This document shows, in pieces, positions 35,501-44,614 of a stretch of DNA of 64,000 nt. Every line of letters starts with the position of its first letter. Positions within the stretch are counted from its first letter, which is position 1. Below the pieces are notes generated by a model, which had not been told where the DNA came from, made no database searches, and saw only the letters and a list, made by a program, of their open reading frames with translations. The stretch is from Halocaridina rubra (Eukaryota > Arthropoda > Malacostraca > Decapoda > Atyidae). Made by a program: the position numbers and the translations under genes. The stretch is taken from positions 23,501 through 87,500 of the forward strand of contig JAXCGZ010005692.1 of assembly GCA_037179515.1 (NCBI GenBank), given 5' to 3'.

Positions 35501-37190
35501 ACCCCAAATGGGGATTAATAGTGACACACTGAACTACTTGACCAGTAACCTCAACACCATCCTTCTAATCCACACAGCTGCATCCGACTTTTTGTATGTT
35601 TCCTTTATTGCGTCAGTTTCAGTTGAGTTTAGTTAAAATTAAATGCTTCTAGTATTCATTTCACCACCAAGACGAAAGTCTGGTGAATATACTGTATACT
35701 TTCACACCCCCAATTAGGAATATATCTAATGAATTTTATCTTACACCTAGGTTTATTTTGATATTGTCAGTTCAACCCCAATTGAGTAAAGAGTGAATTA
35801 AAATTACTGTTCTGAGATTGTCTTATTATGCATTAACATTTTATTGGTTGGGGTTGTGAAAGTAAACATACATCGCCGCTTCTGACTGTAATACACACCC
35901 AATAACACATCGGTTTAGGCAAAGTAAAGTAACTGAATATTGGCATATCTCTACTGGTTCCAAATATTCAATTCAGCAATCTTATTCAACCCAAAATCAT
36001 AAAACACAGGTCTAAATAATGTTCAACTAGGTAAGTCTAGTTTTACTGGCTAGTACAGTGGTAACTCGCTGGCCTCGCATTCGCGAGGTCGATGGATGGC
36101 GCCTCGTCCAGGCAAGAGAGTTTAAGCTGTTTACTGGGGAGGTTACTGCTGTGGCTGTGCACCACAGTGGGGGGTTGGGGCCTGTGCCAGCTGGCGACCA
36201 CCCTATGGGTCCTCCATGACCCATTCCACCCATCCGTTGGTGGAGAATCTAAAACAACAAACCTACAGAATTAAAAATCTCATAAATATTCTTCTTACTT
36301 TATCGCATATTTCAATTTACAGCAAATGTTTACTTTTACACTACTAGACCCAGTCGCACAACACAAAAATATCCAAATACATTTTTACATTTACACCCGC
36401 CTCAATGTGAAAGTGAAAATAACATTTTTCCTATGGTTGCTTATGTTTTAAATATGAATATGAAAATAATTGGAAAATATATGCTAACCTAACCTATAAA
36501 ACAGTAATTCACGACATTTTTCCAATGTTTTTTGATGGCTTTTAAAGAAGATGACCTTGAAATCTCGTAAATTACTATATTTTAGAATAGGTTAGGTTAG
36601 GATTGGCTAAGTTAGGTTAGGTTACCATATATTTTCCGACGGGGTTTCAAGATCATGTTCATTTAAAACATTAAAAAACAAAAACAAAAAATAAGTTTCA
36701 CCTCCAAACGGAGACGAGCTGACTTGTAAAAAAAATATCAATATCTACAACAAATAATTTTCTTTTCAATTATCAACTCGCTTCTTAACTGTAGAGTGGT
36801 CTAGCTTTGTAACCTTATATATAAAACATTTCACAAGATTTTTCCCGTAACTCAGGGTAAGTAAAGTTTCACCAACTCTAAAATGTCTCCGTCTCACTTA
36901 CAGTAATCTAAAATTCGCAGTAAATGTTGTTCACACCCCAACGATTTGATCATTTACATAATAATTTCCCTGTAAATTTTCCAATTACACTGATATAATA
37001 TTAACTTAAGTTTAGCTCTATACCAGATAGGGGATGAGTCGCTTTTTTTTTTATATATATTTCGTCGGATATCAAACTGTTGAGTGTGAAAGTAAACAAT
37101 TACCAAATTCAAACCCACTTCTTAACTGCTAGTCAATTACGTAAATACCACTTACAAACAACACTTTCCCTGCGGAGCCGCGGTGGCCAT
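29411..37190 (-). CDS. ZNHIT2: Zinc finger HIT domain protein 2, complete seven-exon gene
   Basis: Seven coding exons join in phase to 372 codons including the stop (371 residues; mammalian homologues are near 400). An N-terminal HIT zinc finger has ligands C10, C13, C21, C24, C29, C33, H39 and C42, in the order C-x2-C-x7-C-x2-C-x4-C-x3-C-x5-H-x2-C. A Ser/Asp/Glu-rich acidic stretch (about residues 83-102), a W...ER..F..L block ending in PTWSPWW (141-147), and a helical C-terminal half (NVITSYAWMVRLFNGD) follow as in ZNHIT2. In animals the protein works with the RUVBL1/RUVBL2 (R2TP) chaperone system in assembly of the U5 snRNP. All introns are GT-AG. The start ATG at 37190 is inferred from phase and from the first zinc-ligand pair; transcript evidence is not available here. 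Confidence 0.93.
29710..29835 (-). mobile_element. SINE S2 in ZNHIT2 intron 6
   Basis: Antisense S2 copy ('aaatgggggtgagcacacag', 'tacccttcctaatgcccaac'), thus in the same direction as the gene. Confidence 0.8.
30070..30230 (-). mobile_element. SINE S2 in ZNHIT2 intron 6
   Basis: Nearly full-length: body 'ggtggacacagtcaagttgg', B-box region 'ggtgggctcaaattcgggtc', head 'ctaaccaccccactacc'. Confidence 0.8.
30911..31020 (-). mobile_element. SINE S2 in ZNHIT2 intron 6, internally deleted
   Basis: Both ends of S2 are present ('gtggatacaaacagg' and 'ctaaccactgctcccctgca') but the middle body is missing. It lies about 30 bp from exon 6. Confidence 0.72.
31052..31238 (-). CDS. ZNHIT2: ZNHIT2 exon 6
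   Basis: Acceptor TGTTCTTTCAG; the donor GTATTT is the weakest of the gene. It encodes an Ala/Lys-rich helical region (FYIRAALSDIHAVLN) and a basic SRKKKAP stretch, ending in phase 1. Confidence 0.9.
31480..31627. mobile_element. Two S4 SINE heads in inverted orientation, ZNHIT2 intron 5
   Basis: 31480-31563 reads as an S4 head on the minus strand (TGTGGCTCAGCACACAGAGC; B box GGATCAAAACCC). 31563-31627 reads as an S4 head on the plus strand ('gaagactccttttctacagg', 'tccgaggtttgacacccaa'). They meet at the palindromic 'gagccacagagcac' junction. Confidence 0.6.
31952..32103 (-). mobile_element. SINE S2 in ZNHIT2 intron 5
   Basis: Near full-length antisense copy: 'ttggagctggggaatcaagg', 'cccttcctaatgccc' and head 'aaacactgtgctgctgca'. 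Confidence 0.82.
32220..32429 (-). CDS. ZNHIT2: ZNHIT2 exon 5
   Basis: Acceptor GCTACATTTACAG, donor GTAGGT; exactly 70 codons, phase 0 at both ends. It encodes the PFNILNVITSYAWMVRLFNG segment characteristic of the family. Confidence 0.93.
32515..32695 (+). mobile_element. LINE 3'-end-type repeat, family C, in ZNHIT2 intron 4 (ends next to exon 5)
   Basis: It aligns to 18420-18625: 'catccatgttcccccgtatg', 'gacttaatggggtagagca' and terminal 'cattataagggggattatg'. Confidence 0.6.
32874..33004 (+). mobile_element. SINE S2 in ZNHIT2 intron 4
   Basis: Sense S2 copy with part of the head deleted (GGACCGAGAGCTTGACTCAG), B box 'gttcaggtccaccgcaggg' and body to 'caaatgggggacaacta'. It ends about 35 bp from exon 4. 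Confidence 0.8.
33038..33273 (-). CDS. ZNHIT2: ZNHIT2 exon 4 (conserved Trp block)
   Basis: Acceptor TTTCATTTCCAG, donor GTAAGT. It encodes AVWKLLSEAEREEFRELVKS and LVPTWSPWWEQ, the most diagnostic region outside the zinc finger. It ends in phase 0. Confidence 0.95.
33408..33548 (-). mobile_element. SINE S2 in ZNHIT2 intron 3
   Basis: Antisense copy with diverged head ('actgagcaactgctgctc') and body 'tttcctaacacccagtagtg'. A further S2 trace of about 50 bp follows at 33656-33705. Confidence 0.72.
34303..34464 (-). mobile_element. SINE S2 in ZNHIT2 intron 3
   Basis: Full-length antisense copy: 'gggggtggacacagaaaggt', 'ctgtggtgggctcgaatgg' and head 'agcgatactgcggtccc'. Confidence 0.83.
34643..34796 (-). 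CDS. ZNHIT2: ZNHIT2 exon 3 (acidic linker)
   Basis: Acceptor TACATTACAG, donor GTAGAA. It encodes a helical stretch (SRKRMLEILNRVERGEEAL) followed by an Asp/Glu-rich linker and ends in phase 1. Intron 2 is only 143 bp, the one intron free of SINEs. Confidence 0.9.
34940..35066 (-). CDS. ZNHIT2: ZNHIT2 exon 2 (HIT zinc finger)
   Basis: Acceptor TTTTTTTATTGCAG, donor GTAAGA. It encodes CANLAKYTCPRC, YCSSAC and HENHLQC, then the conserved FYKDQV. It starts with the last base of codon 12 and ends in phase 0. Intron 1 upstream is about 2.1 kb. Confidence 0.95.
35427..35532 (+). mobile_element. SINE S2 (headless) in ZNHIT2 intron 1
   Basis: Sense copy starting at the B-box region (CGTCGAACCCAAAGCAGGGC) and running to 'caaatggggattaatagtga'. 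Confidence 0.75.
36046..36265 (+). mobile_element. tRNA-derived SINE S1 variant in ZNHIT2 intron 1
   Basis: Head CTGGCTAGTACAGTGGTAAC and body 'gagtttaagctgtttactgg', 'caccacagtggggggttggg' match S1. The 3' part diverges ('ggcgaccaccctatgggtcc') and ends in AACAACAAAC, so it is a distinct subfamily. Confidence 0.8.
36472..36678. repeat. Nested inverted repeat with TTAGG motifs, ZNHIT2 intron 1
   Basis: Outer arms GGAAAATATATGCTAACCTA (from 36472) and its inverse ending at 36637 match over about 25 bp with one mismatch. A second pair of arms, 36527-36568 and 36639-36678 ('gaccttgaaatctcgt' against 'ggggtttcaagatcat'), overlaps the first in staggered fashion. AGGTTAGGTTAGG pentamers sit in the arms. 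Confidence 0.7.
37156..37190 (-). CDS. ZNHIT2: ZNHIT2 exon 1 (start codon)
   Basis: 35 coding bases give MATAAPQGKCC plus two bases of codon 12, followed by a consensus donor GTAAGT. It supplies the first zinc ligand (C10); codon 12 is completed in exon 2 (F12), so the CCFC motif spans the intron. It is too short to show as a long frame. Confidence 0.85.
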
Positions 37191-37440
37191 TGAGTAAGTG
37201 TGTAAATGCAACGTTTATTTCAGCCTCCACATGTAAACAAACTCGAGTTTCATAGGGCAGCTACTCGTTTTCATCCTCTCCATCAATCACAAAACAATCT
37301 TAATATATGTTTTGTCTATTTTTTATCTCTCAGCAGTTATCATATGTATATACCTTCATATTTCTTTAACATTAACACTGGATAATTATTTTAAACATTT
37401 CAAATAAAAGAAAGACTAAATGAGTCACGAATATGGGAAG
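37191..37440 (-). promoter_or_regulatory. Upstream flank of ZNHIT2, probable promoter and 5' UTR
   Basis: This is the sequence immediately before the inferred start codon. No TATA box or initiator can be named with confidence. It is free of simple repeats up to the (AAT)n tract at 37477. Placement is by position only. Confidence 0.35.
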
Positions 37441-37476
37441 GGTCAAGGTACTAAAAGGAAGCTTTAAGTTCAACAG

Positions 37477-37484
37477 CTAGACAA

Positions 37485-37579
<95 letters not shown>

Positions 37580-37587
37580 TTAATATA

Positions 37588-37646
<59 letters not shown>
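37477..37646. repeat. (TAA)n/(TTA)n palindrome, tail of a LINE
   Basis: About 34 TAA units, a short TTTAATATAA junction and about 20 TTA units. The TTA side directly follows the 3' end of the minus-strand LINE at 37650-38445, of which it is probably the (ATA)n tail. Confidence 0.93.
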
Positions 37647-37649
37647 GAT

Positions 37650-38445
37650 TACTATTCTATCTACCTTGGCTGTTTCCCCATTGGGGATAGTCGATATCAA
37701 AAAAGAAATAATAAGGGGATTACTCTGCTCTATGGGCAATGACGAGGGAGCTAGCGACCGTTCAGATGGCACTGCTGGAGTGCCACAGCCCATCCTCCCG
37801 GCTCTTCCACAACCTGTGTCGCTTCATAATGCCAACTCCCCTACTGCCCCTACCACAGGGCTACCTCTGTAAGATGCAGACCCGTGGTAACAGCAGATGC
37901 CCATCAGAGCTGCGTCACAATCGCTCGCCACTCATTCCTATTCTTAGCACGCTCACTTGCTTCCCTCACATCCATCCTCCTATCATTCAGGGCTCGCCTT
38001 ACTCCATCCATCCACAAACCTAGGCCTCCCTCTAGCATTTCTCCCATCAGCTCTCTTATTCATCACCCTTTTCAGCAGTCTTTCATCATCCATCCTCTTC
38101 ACATGGCCAAACCATCTCAGAACATTCATATCTACTCTGCCTACTAATTCTCTCCTCACACCCGTTCTTGCCCTCACCACTTCATTCCTAACCCTATCCA
38201 ACCGAGATACACCAATCATACTCCTCAGGCATTTCATCTCAAACACATTTAGTTTCCGTCTCTCACTTACTTTCATACCCCATAACTCTGATCCATACAT
38301 CACAGTTGGCACAACCACTTTCTCATACAAAACTTTCTTAATATTCATTTCTAACCCTCTATTCTTCATCACTCCTTTCAATGCACCCAACACTTTACAT
38401 CTTTCTTTATTATTATTATCATTAATGGTTTCTTCATGATATTGC
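37650..38445 (-). pseudogene. RTE-like LINE 3' end: RT C-terminus and 3' UTR
   Basis: The minus-strand frame encodes the terminal reverse-transcriptase region: LYEKVVVPTVMYGSELWGMK, VFEMKCLRSMIGVSRLDRVR, LRWFGHVKRMDDERLLKRV and GRNARGRPRFVDGW. A frameshift near 38005 moves the last part (DGVRRALNDRRMDVREASER, EWRAIVTQL and a stop at about 37917) into another frame. A 3' UTR and (ATA)n tail follow. It is 5'-truncated at about 38445. Clade by eye: RTE-like; not certain. Confidence 0.78.
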
Positions 38446-38489
38446 AGATCTCTTAGTAGTGGTATGATAAAAAAAAATTCTGCCATAGA

Positions 38490-38663
38490 GTGTGATCTAC
38501 CAGCATGATTGTACTATAGCGTGTGATCTACTAGCATGATTCTACACAACATACGATCTACACCAGAAGTCACTATCATTGGGGTATGAACCTAACCTAA
38601 ACTTGTCTAACCTATGTATATCTATTTTTCTAATGAAGATCACATTCGGATGGTAGATCACAC
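38490..38663. repeat. Inverted-repeat element with GTGTGATCTACC ends
   Basis: GTGTGATCTACC at 38490 is inverted as GGTAGATCACAC at 38652-38663. The left arm is tandemly repeated about 31 bp later, and the core contains AACCTAACCTAAAC. A MITE is possible. Confidence 0.5.
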
Positions 38664-39640
<977 letters not shown>

Positions 39641-40409
39641 CTAATATCAGTTGTCTCAGACAAAGGTCGCTTAATTACGATCACTGAAGACGATGAGATA
39701 CAGTGACTTTGCAAGTTCTTTATCTGTACAGACACTGATAAGAAGAATTTCTTCTTTTTCTTCCTTTATTAAGTTTGACAGATATTAATATGAAAACCAT
39801 TTATACTTTATCTTCTGCTTCTGCATTTTGAAGAATAATACTTAAGTAGAAGATTATATCTTTAGTTGGAGGGAGTAAGAGTCTTGGCAAGTAAATACAG
39901 GAATATGATATATGAATATAACGAAGTACCCCAAGAACCAACAAACCCATTTTGTAATTAATTAATCCAAACACCTTGAATAATGTCGTAAAAAAAAAGG
40001 AGACAGGCGAGAACCGCATATTTACGATATTAATAATTTATGTTCAGCCGATAGTTTATAACCTGTAAAGGAGACTACATAAGTAGTATCAAGTATCTCC
40101 GTTTTGTACTCGATGTACTCAAACAACGTCAGATGAATCCAATGTGAAGCTGCGAAAGTACTTGGCTGCTGCTGTCATGAGGTTCTTTCGTCTGGAAGTT
40201 TATTTTCAGCATTTTATTGACTTTTTGTTTACAGTTCACATCTGAAAGGTTATATACTATTATCTACACATCTGAAGCTGTGTAGATTTGTAGTATTTTA
40301 ATGATTTAATTATCTAAGTTTACATCTTAAAAGTAATCCCTCTATTAATTTTCAATTATTTTCAGAGCAATACATCGTGCAGTTGCACTCTCTCTTACTG
40401 GAATGGATT
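39641..40409. other. No gene recognised
   Basis: Unique-looking sequence. 'gtcatgaggttctttcgtct' near 40176 recurs in diverged form near 40777 and 40904, hinting at an old long-period repeat. Confidence 0.4.
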
Positions 40410-40411
40410 TG

Positions 40412-40497
<86 letters not shown>
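40410..40497. repeat. (AT)n microsatellite
   Basis: About 43 AT units. Confidence 0.97.
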
Positions 40498-40498
<1 letters not shown>

Positions 40499-41140
40499 TA
40501 CTTTACAGATATCTTACCCAAAGATCACGTCTCAATAGCAGTCCATCTTTTAATGTCAAATTATGCCAGAAAGGTACATTGTGCACGGACAGTATAAGCT
40601 GATAATTGTTGCCAAGTAGTGTTCTCCCCTGAAAAGGTTATTGTTTGTAGCCTTTTACTCATTGCCTGTCCACATCTTACATCTCAAATAACATAGCCTC
40701 TTCACGCAGTCTAGAAATACCACATGAGTAGGCCAATATCATGCAGCAATTGTATAAGATGGTTTTGCTCTTGCCATGAAGCTCTTTCTTGTTTTTTTTT
40801 TTTTTTTACTTGTAGCCATTCACGGAGATCTTGTCCATAGCTTCCCAAACAATCCCAGATTAGTAATAGGCTTACAGTATGCAGCTGTGGTATAGCTTGA
40901 TCCTGTCATGAGGTTATTCTTCTTTAGGAGTTTATTATATTTGTAGCACTTAGGATTTCTTGTCCAAAATCTGATATTCTCAACATCACTTCCTCTACTT
41001 AATGTGTCGCTTACTTCTAAACATACTAGACGAGCACATAAGCTTTGTATACTTCGTACCCAAGAAACCACAAAATGCTGAGTATGCTGTGTTATATGAC
41101 TCAGCTCTTATAACAATGAGGAAAAATAAGATAAGGGTTC
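40498..41140. other. No gene recognised
   Basis: No frame or known element; a poly(T) run at about 40791-40808. Confidence 0.45.
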
Positions 41141-41460
41141 TCTTCAGACGGAAGTCCATTCTTTCATGACATGCACCTTTACATATCTTCAGACGGAAGT
41201 CTATTCTTTCATGACATGCACTTTTATATATCTTCACACGGAAGTTCATTCATTAGTGAGATGCACTTGTATTTATCTTCAGTCGGAAGTCCATTCATTC
41301 ATGATATGGACCTTTACATATCTTCAGACGGAAGTCCATTCTTTCATGACATGCACTTTTATATATTTTCAGACGGAAGTTCATTCATTCATGATATGCA
41401 CTTTGTTATATCTTCAGTCGGAAGTCCATTCATTCATGACATGCACCTTTATATATGTGT
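41141..41460. repeat. 45-bp minisatellite, seven units
   Basis: Units starting TCTTCAGACGGAAGTCCATT recur exactly every 45 bp at 41141, 41186, 41231, 41276, 41321, 41366 and 41411. Because 45 is a multiple of three, two plus-strand frames and one minus-strand frame stay open across it. Confidence 0.95.
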
Positions 41461-41676
41461 GAAATGTATCTTATCCTATGACTGAAGAAGAAGAATGCTT
41501 GTAATTACTCGTATCTTTCTTGCTCTTGATAGGGGGTTTCCGATACAATGACATACATTTTCGTTCAAGCAAGGTGGATAGTCTTTTCTGAGGTTACTCG
41601 CGAAGTCATGCATGATTCTCCGATTAAATAAACGAATATTACAAGGTCTCCAAAACCTGGAAAGGGATTGATATGC

Positions 41677-41707
<31 letters not shown>

Positions 41708-41913
41708 TACAGAATACCCTGTTTTGTGGTCATGTTTTGTACTTCACATTTTACAGAAATGACAGCTACGTATCAAATGAAATATCTAACCATCTGCATA
41801 TCTGCCTATCTAATGAACTATGCATGTGTATATAAAGCTAATTCCTACAGAAAACGTCACTGACTTACTTACACTACGAGTTTACCTCATACATATTTTA
41901 TTTATAATATTTC
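41461..41913. other. No gene recognised
   Basis: Contains a poly(T) run at about 41676-41701; otherwise nothing identifiable. Confidence 0.45.
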
Positions 41914-42378
41914 ATGACTATTAAGAGTCATGGTCTAAATTTCAAAGTACCTTCCTGTAATAAAAGTCTAATAAGCAAGGTCCAAATAATTCAAAATTTT
42001 GCTGCTATAGTCGCTGTTGCTCATGGCAAAAAGTTTGACAGAGCTGCGCCATTTATAAGGGAACTAATAATTCTTAAAGTAGAAGACCAAATCAAATTCG
42101 ACGTGGTGATGTTTATGTATAATTTAATAAAAGGCGTCATACCTGAATGGTTCATGCAGATTAATGCCGTTAGCAGGTCAGTGGAAAGAAACACTCGAAT
42201 CACAAAATCTCGTAATTCTAAGAACAAGAACAAAATACCAGACAAAGCCCTGACTGTCAGGGGTCCCAGGTTGTGGAACAGTGTGCCACACGACATAAAT
42301 GAAACAGAAAATAGCACAGAACACCAAAAAGAAACTGAGAGAACATTTACACAATACTTTGGATGGAAATATTAATGT
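41914..42378 (+). pseudogene. LINE reverse-transcriptase C-terminal fragment (another family)
   Basis: An open 153-codon frame has the layout of the C-terminal end of CR1/L2-type ORF2: KVQIIQNFAAIVAV, a PFIRELIILKVEDQIKFDVV helix region, NTRITKSRN and VRGPRLWNSVPHDINET, then a stop. It matches neither LINE-A nor LINE-B at sequence level. 5' truncation near 41910 removed the catalytic part. Confidence 0.65.
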
Positions 42379-42467
42379 ATAAACCTTTGTGCTCTAATAA
42401 AGTGAAATTATTCTAAGGTGTTGTGATTATTATGCATGAGGTTTCTTGTAATTGTGTGTGTGCGTGT

Positions 42468-43354
42468 GATTACCTAATTGTGATTACCTAATTGTGTTTA
42501 CGGGAAAGAGCCCAAAGCTCGTATCTTCCCGTCTCCTGATCGGTTCCATTTTATATTTAGTGATACTTATCATACCTGTCCTTAAAACTATGGATTGAGA
42601 TAGCATTAACTACCTCCTCGCTTAGCCAATTCAAATTATCAACTACTCTTACACTGAAAAAGTATTTTCTTACATCCTGCAAAGAAGTTTTCTTACGAAG
42701 CTTCAAACTATGACCTCTAGTTCTAGAGCCAGCCATATCAAAATATCGATCCCTATCCACTCTATCATAACCATGAAGGAATTTAAAGACTGTCACCATA
42801 TCCCCCCTCACTCTTCTAGCTTCGAGTGATGGTAAGTCTAATTCCCTCAGCCTCTCATCATAACTGAGATTGCGTATTTCTGGCACCAGTTTCGTGGCAT
42901 GTCTTTGAACTTTTTCAAGCTTAGCTATGTGCTTTTTCAAGTGCGGATTCCAAAAGGGGGCTGCATATTCGAGTTTTGGCCTCACATAGGTTACATAAAT
43001 ATTTCTCAACATTTCCTTGTCCATGTGCCTGAAGGCTACCCTTACATTTGATAAGAATGCATATGCTGCCCTTGCTATGCCATTTATATGTATTTCTGGA
43101 GACAAATCTGCCAATATGTTTACTCCTAGATCTCTCTCATTTTCTGTCTCTTGAAGTTGTACTCCAGCCACCGAGTAGTCAAGCTTGGGCCTTCTTGCAC
43201 TTGTACCCATTCTCATTACCTTACATTTTGAAGTATTGAATTTCATTAGCCACTTTTCTGACCACTCATGCAGATTATTTAGATCCTCCTGAAGTTCTCT
43301 ACCATTGTTCTCGTTTTTTACTTTCTTCACAATCTTTGCATTATCTGCAAACAT
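42468..43354 (-). mobile_element. LINE-B copy B3
   Basis: 5'-truncated inside the FADD motif (junction at 43354, where MFADNAKIV replaces FADDAKIV). The frame is open to the stop at 42557 and the 3' UTR ends in two 14-bp terminal motifs, then CACACGCACACAC (42454-42467 on the plus strand as TG). Its 5' side meets the 3' end of B4 with a 6-bp filler. Confidence 0.93.
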
Positions 43355-43360
43355 CTACCG

Positions 43361-43741
43361 TGTGATTACCTAATTGTGATTACCTAATTGTGTTTACGGG
43401 AAAGAGCCCAAAGCTCGTATCTTCCCGTCTCCTTATCGGTTCCATTTTATACTTAGTGATACTTATCATACCTGTCCTTAAAACTATGGATTGAGATAGC
43501 ATTAACTACCTCCTCGCTTAGCCAATTCCAATTATCAACTACTCTTACACTGAAAAAGTATTTCCTTACATCCTGCAAAGAAGTTTTCTTACGAAGCTTC
43601 AAACTATGACCTCTAGTTCTAGAGCCAGCCATATCAAAATATCGATCCCTATCCACTCTATCATAACCATGAATGAATTTAAAGACTGTCACCATATCCC
43701 CCCTCACTCTTCTAGCTTCGAGTGATGGTAAGTCTAATTCC
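43361..43741 (-). mobile_element. LINE-B copy B4, short
   Basis: Only the last ~95 ORF2 codons (stop at 43453) and the 3' UTR with two terminal motifs. The 5' junction ('gaattagac') lies directly on CA-rich sequence at 43742-43760. Confidence 0.93.
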
Positions 43742-43760
43742 TGTGTGAGTGTGTGTGTGT

Positions 43761-43863
43761 GATTACCTAATTGTGCTTACCTAATTGTGTTTACGGGAAA
43801 GAGCCCAAAGCTCGTATCTTCCCGTCTCCTGATCGGTTCCATTTTATACTTAGTGATACTTAT
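43761..43863 (-). mobile_element. LINE-B copy B5, 103 bp
   Basis: The shortest copy: the last ORF2 codons, the stop and the 3' UTR only, with CA-rich sequence on both sides. One terminal motif carries a C for T change (GTGCTTACCTAATTGTG on the plus strand). Confidence 0.92.
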
Positions 43864-43914
43864 GTGTGTGTTTGTTTGTGTGTGAGTTTGTGCTTGTGTG
43901 TGTGTGTGTGTGAG

Positions 43915-43976
<62 letters not shown>
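43864..43976. repeat. (TG)n with TTTG variants, then (TA)n
   Basis: TG/TTTG/GAGT variants at 43864-43921 are followed by about 28 TA units. In element orientation this is the 5' flank of B5. Confidence 0.93.
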
Positions 43977-43978
<2 letters not shown>

Positions 43979-44210
43979 TAACCACTGCACAGGTTGTGAA
44001 AATAAAGGCATTTTAATTTTAGATTTAATTTGCAAAAGCTAATAGTAGGTAACTAAATCATTATTATTATTCCCGTTTGTTCTTCCAGATTCGACAGGTG
44101 ATAGATTTAATTCCTTCAGCCCCTCTCCATAGCTCAGGTCACAGTTTTAGCTATCAGCTAGTATCAGGTCTTAGTAGCTTTTGCTGGTAGTTCACTTGCA
44201 CGTTTTAGTA

Positions 44211-44530
44211 TCATTACTTAATTGTGCTCACGCAGAAGTATTTTGCTTGTAACTCCCATCTCATGTCTTTTTTTTTTTCAATATTAAACTGACACTTATC
44301 ACCCCTTTCCTTAAAATTATCAATGCATGCATATATACCCATACATATACATTGGCTTCGATCCCCTTGTAAGGGGGTGGCAGAGTCAGACCACACATAC
44401 ACCAGCAGTCAATGCATTTAGCATTTACAAATCCTCGCCTAGCGAATACCAATTATCAACAATTCTTACGCTAAATATAGTATTTTTATACACGTTGCAA
44501 AGAAGTCTTCTCAAGAAAATTCAAATTGTG
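44211..44530 (-). mobile_element. LINE-B copy B6, old and diverged
   Basis: Antisense LINE-B 3' end with many substitutions, interrupted by an 80-bp insertion (44329-44408). Its 5' end abuts the (CA)n tail of B7. Confidence 0.8.
44329..44408 (-). mobile_element. 80-bp insertion with 9-bp TSD inside B6
   Basis: The direct repeat TCAATGCAT at 44320-44328 and 44409-44417 flanks the insert, and LINE-B homology is continuous across it when removed. The insert contains 'ccccttgtaagggggtggc', matching the terminal part of family C in antisense, so it looks like a very short 5'-truncated LINE copy. Confidence 0.65.
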
Positions 44531-44532
44531 AT

Positions 44533-44539
44533 GTGTGTG

Positions 44540-44612
<73 letters not shown>
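44533..44612. repeat. (TG)n between B6 and B7
   Basis: About 40 TG units with one GCG interruption; the (CA)n tail of B7 in element orientation. Confidence 0.95.

Positions 44613-44614
<2 letters not shown>

Noticed and set aside
36092..36274. Open frames inside SINE copies (also 25754-26020, 3061-3404)
   Set aside because: They coincide with S1 SINE sequence and have no independent support.
37983..38486. 167-codon minus-strand frame as a host protein
   Set aside because: Its FGHV/RGRPR C-terminal pattern, frameshift and (ATA)n tail identify it as a LINE 3' end.
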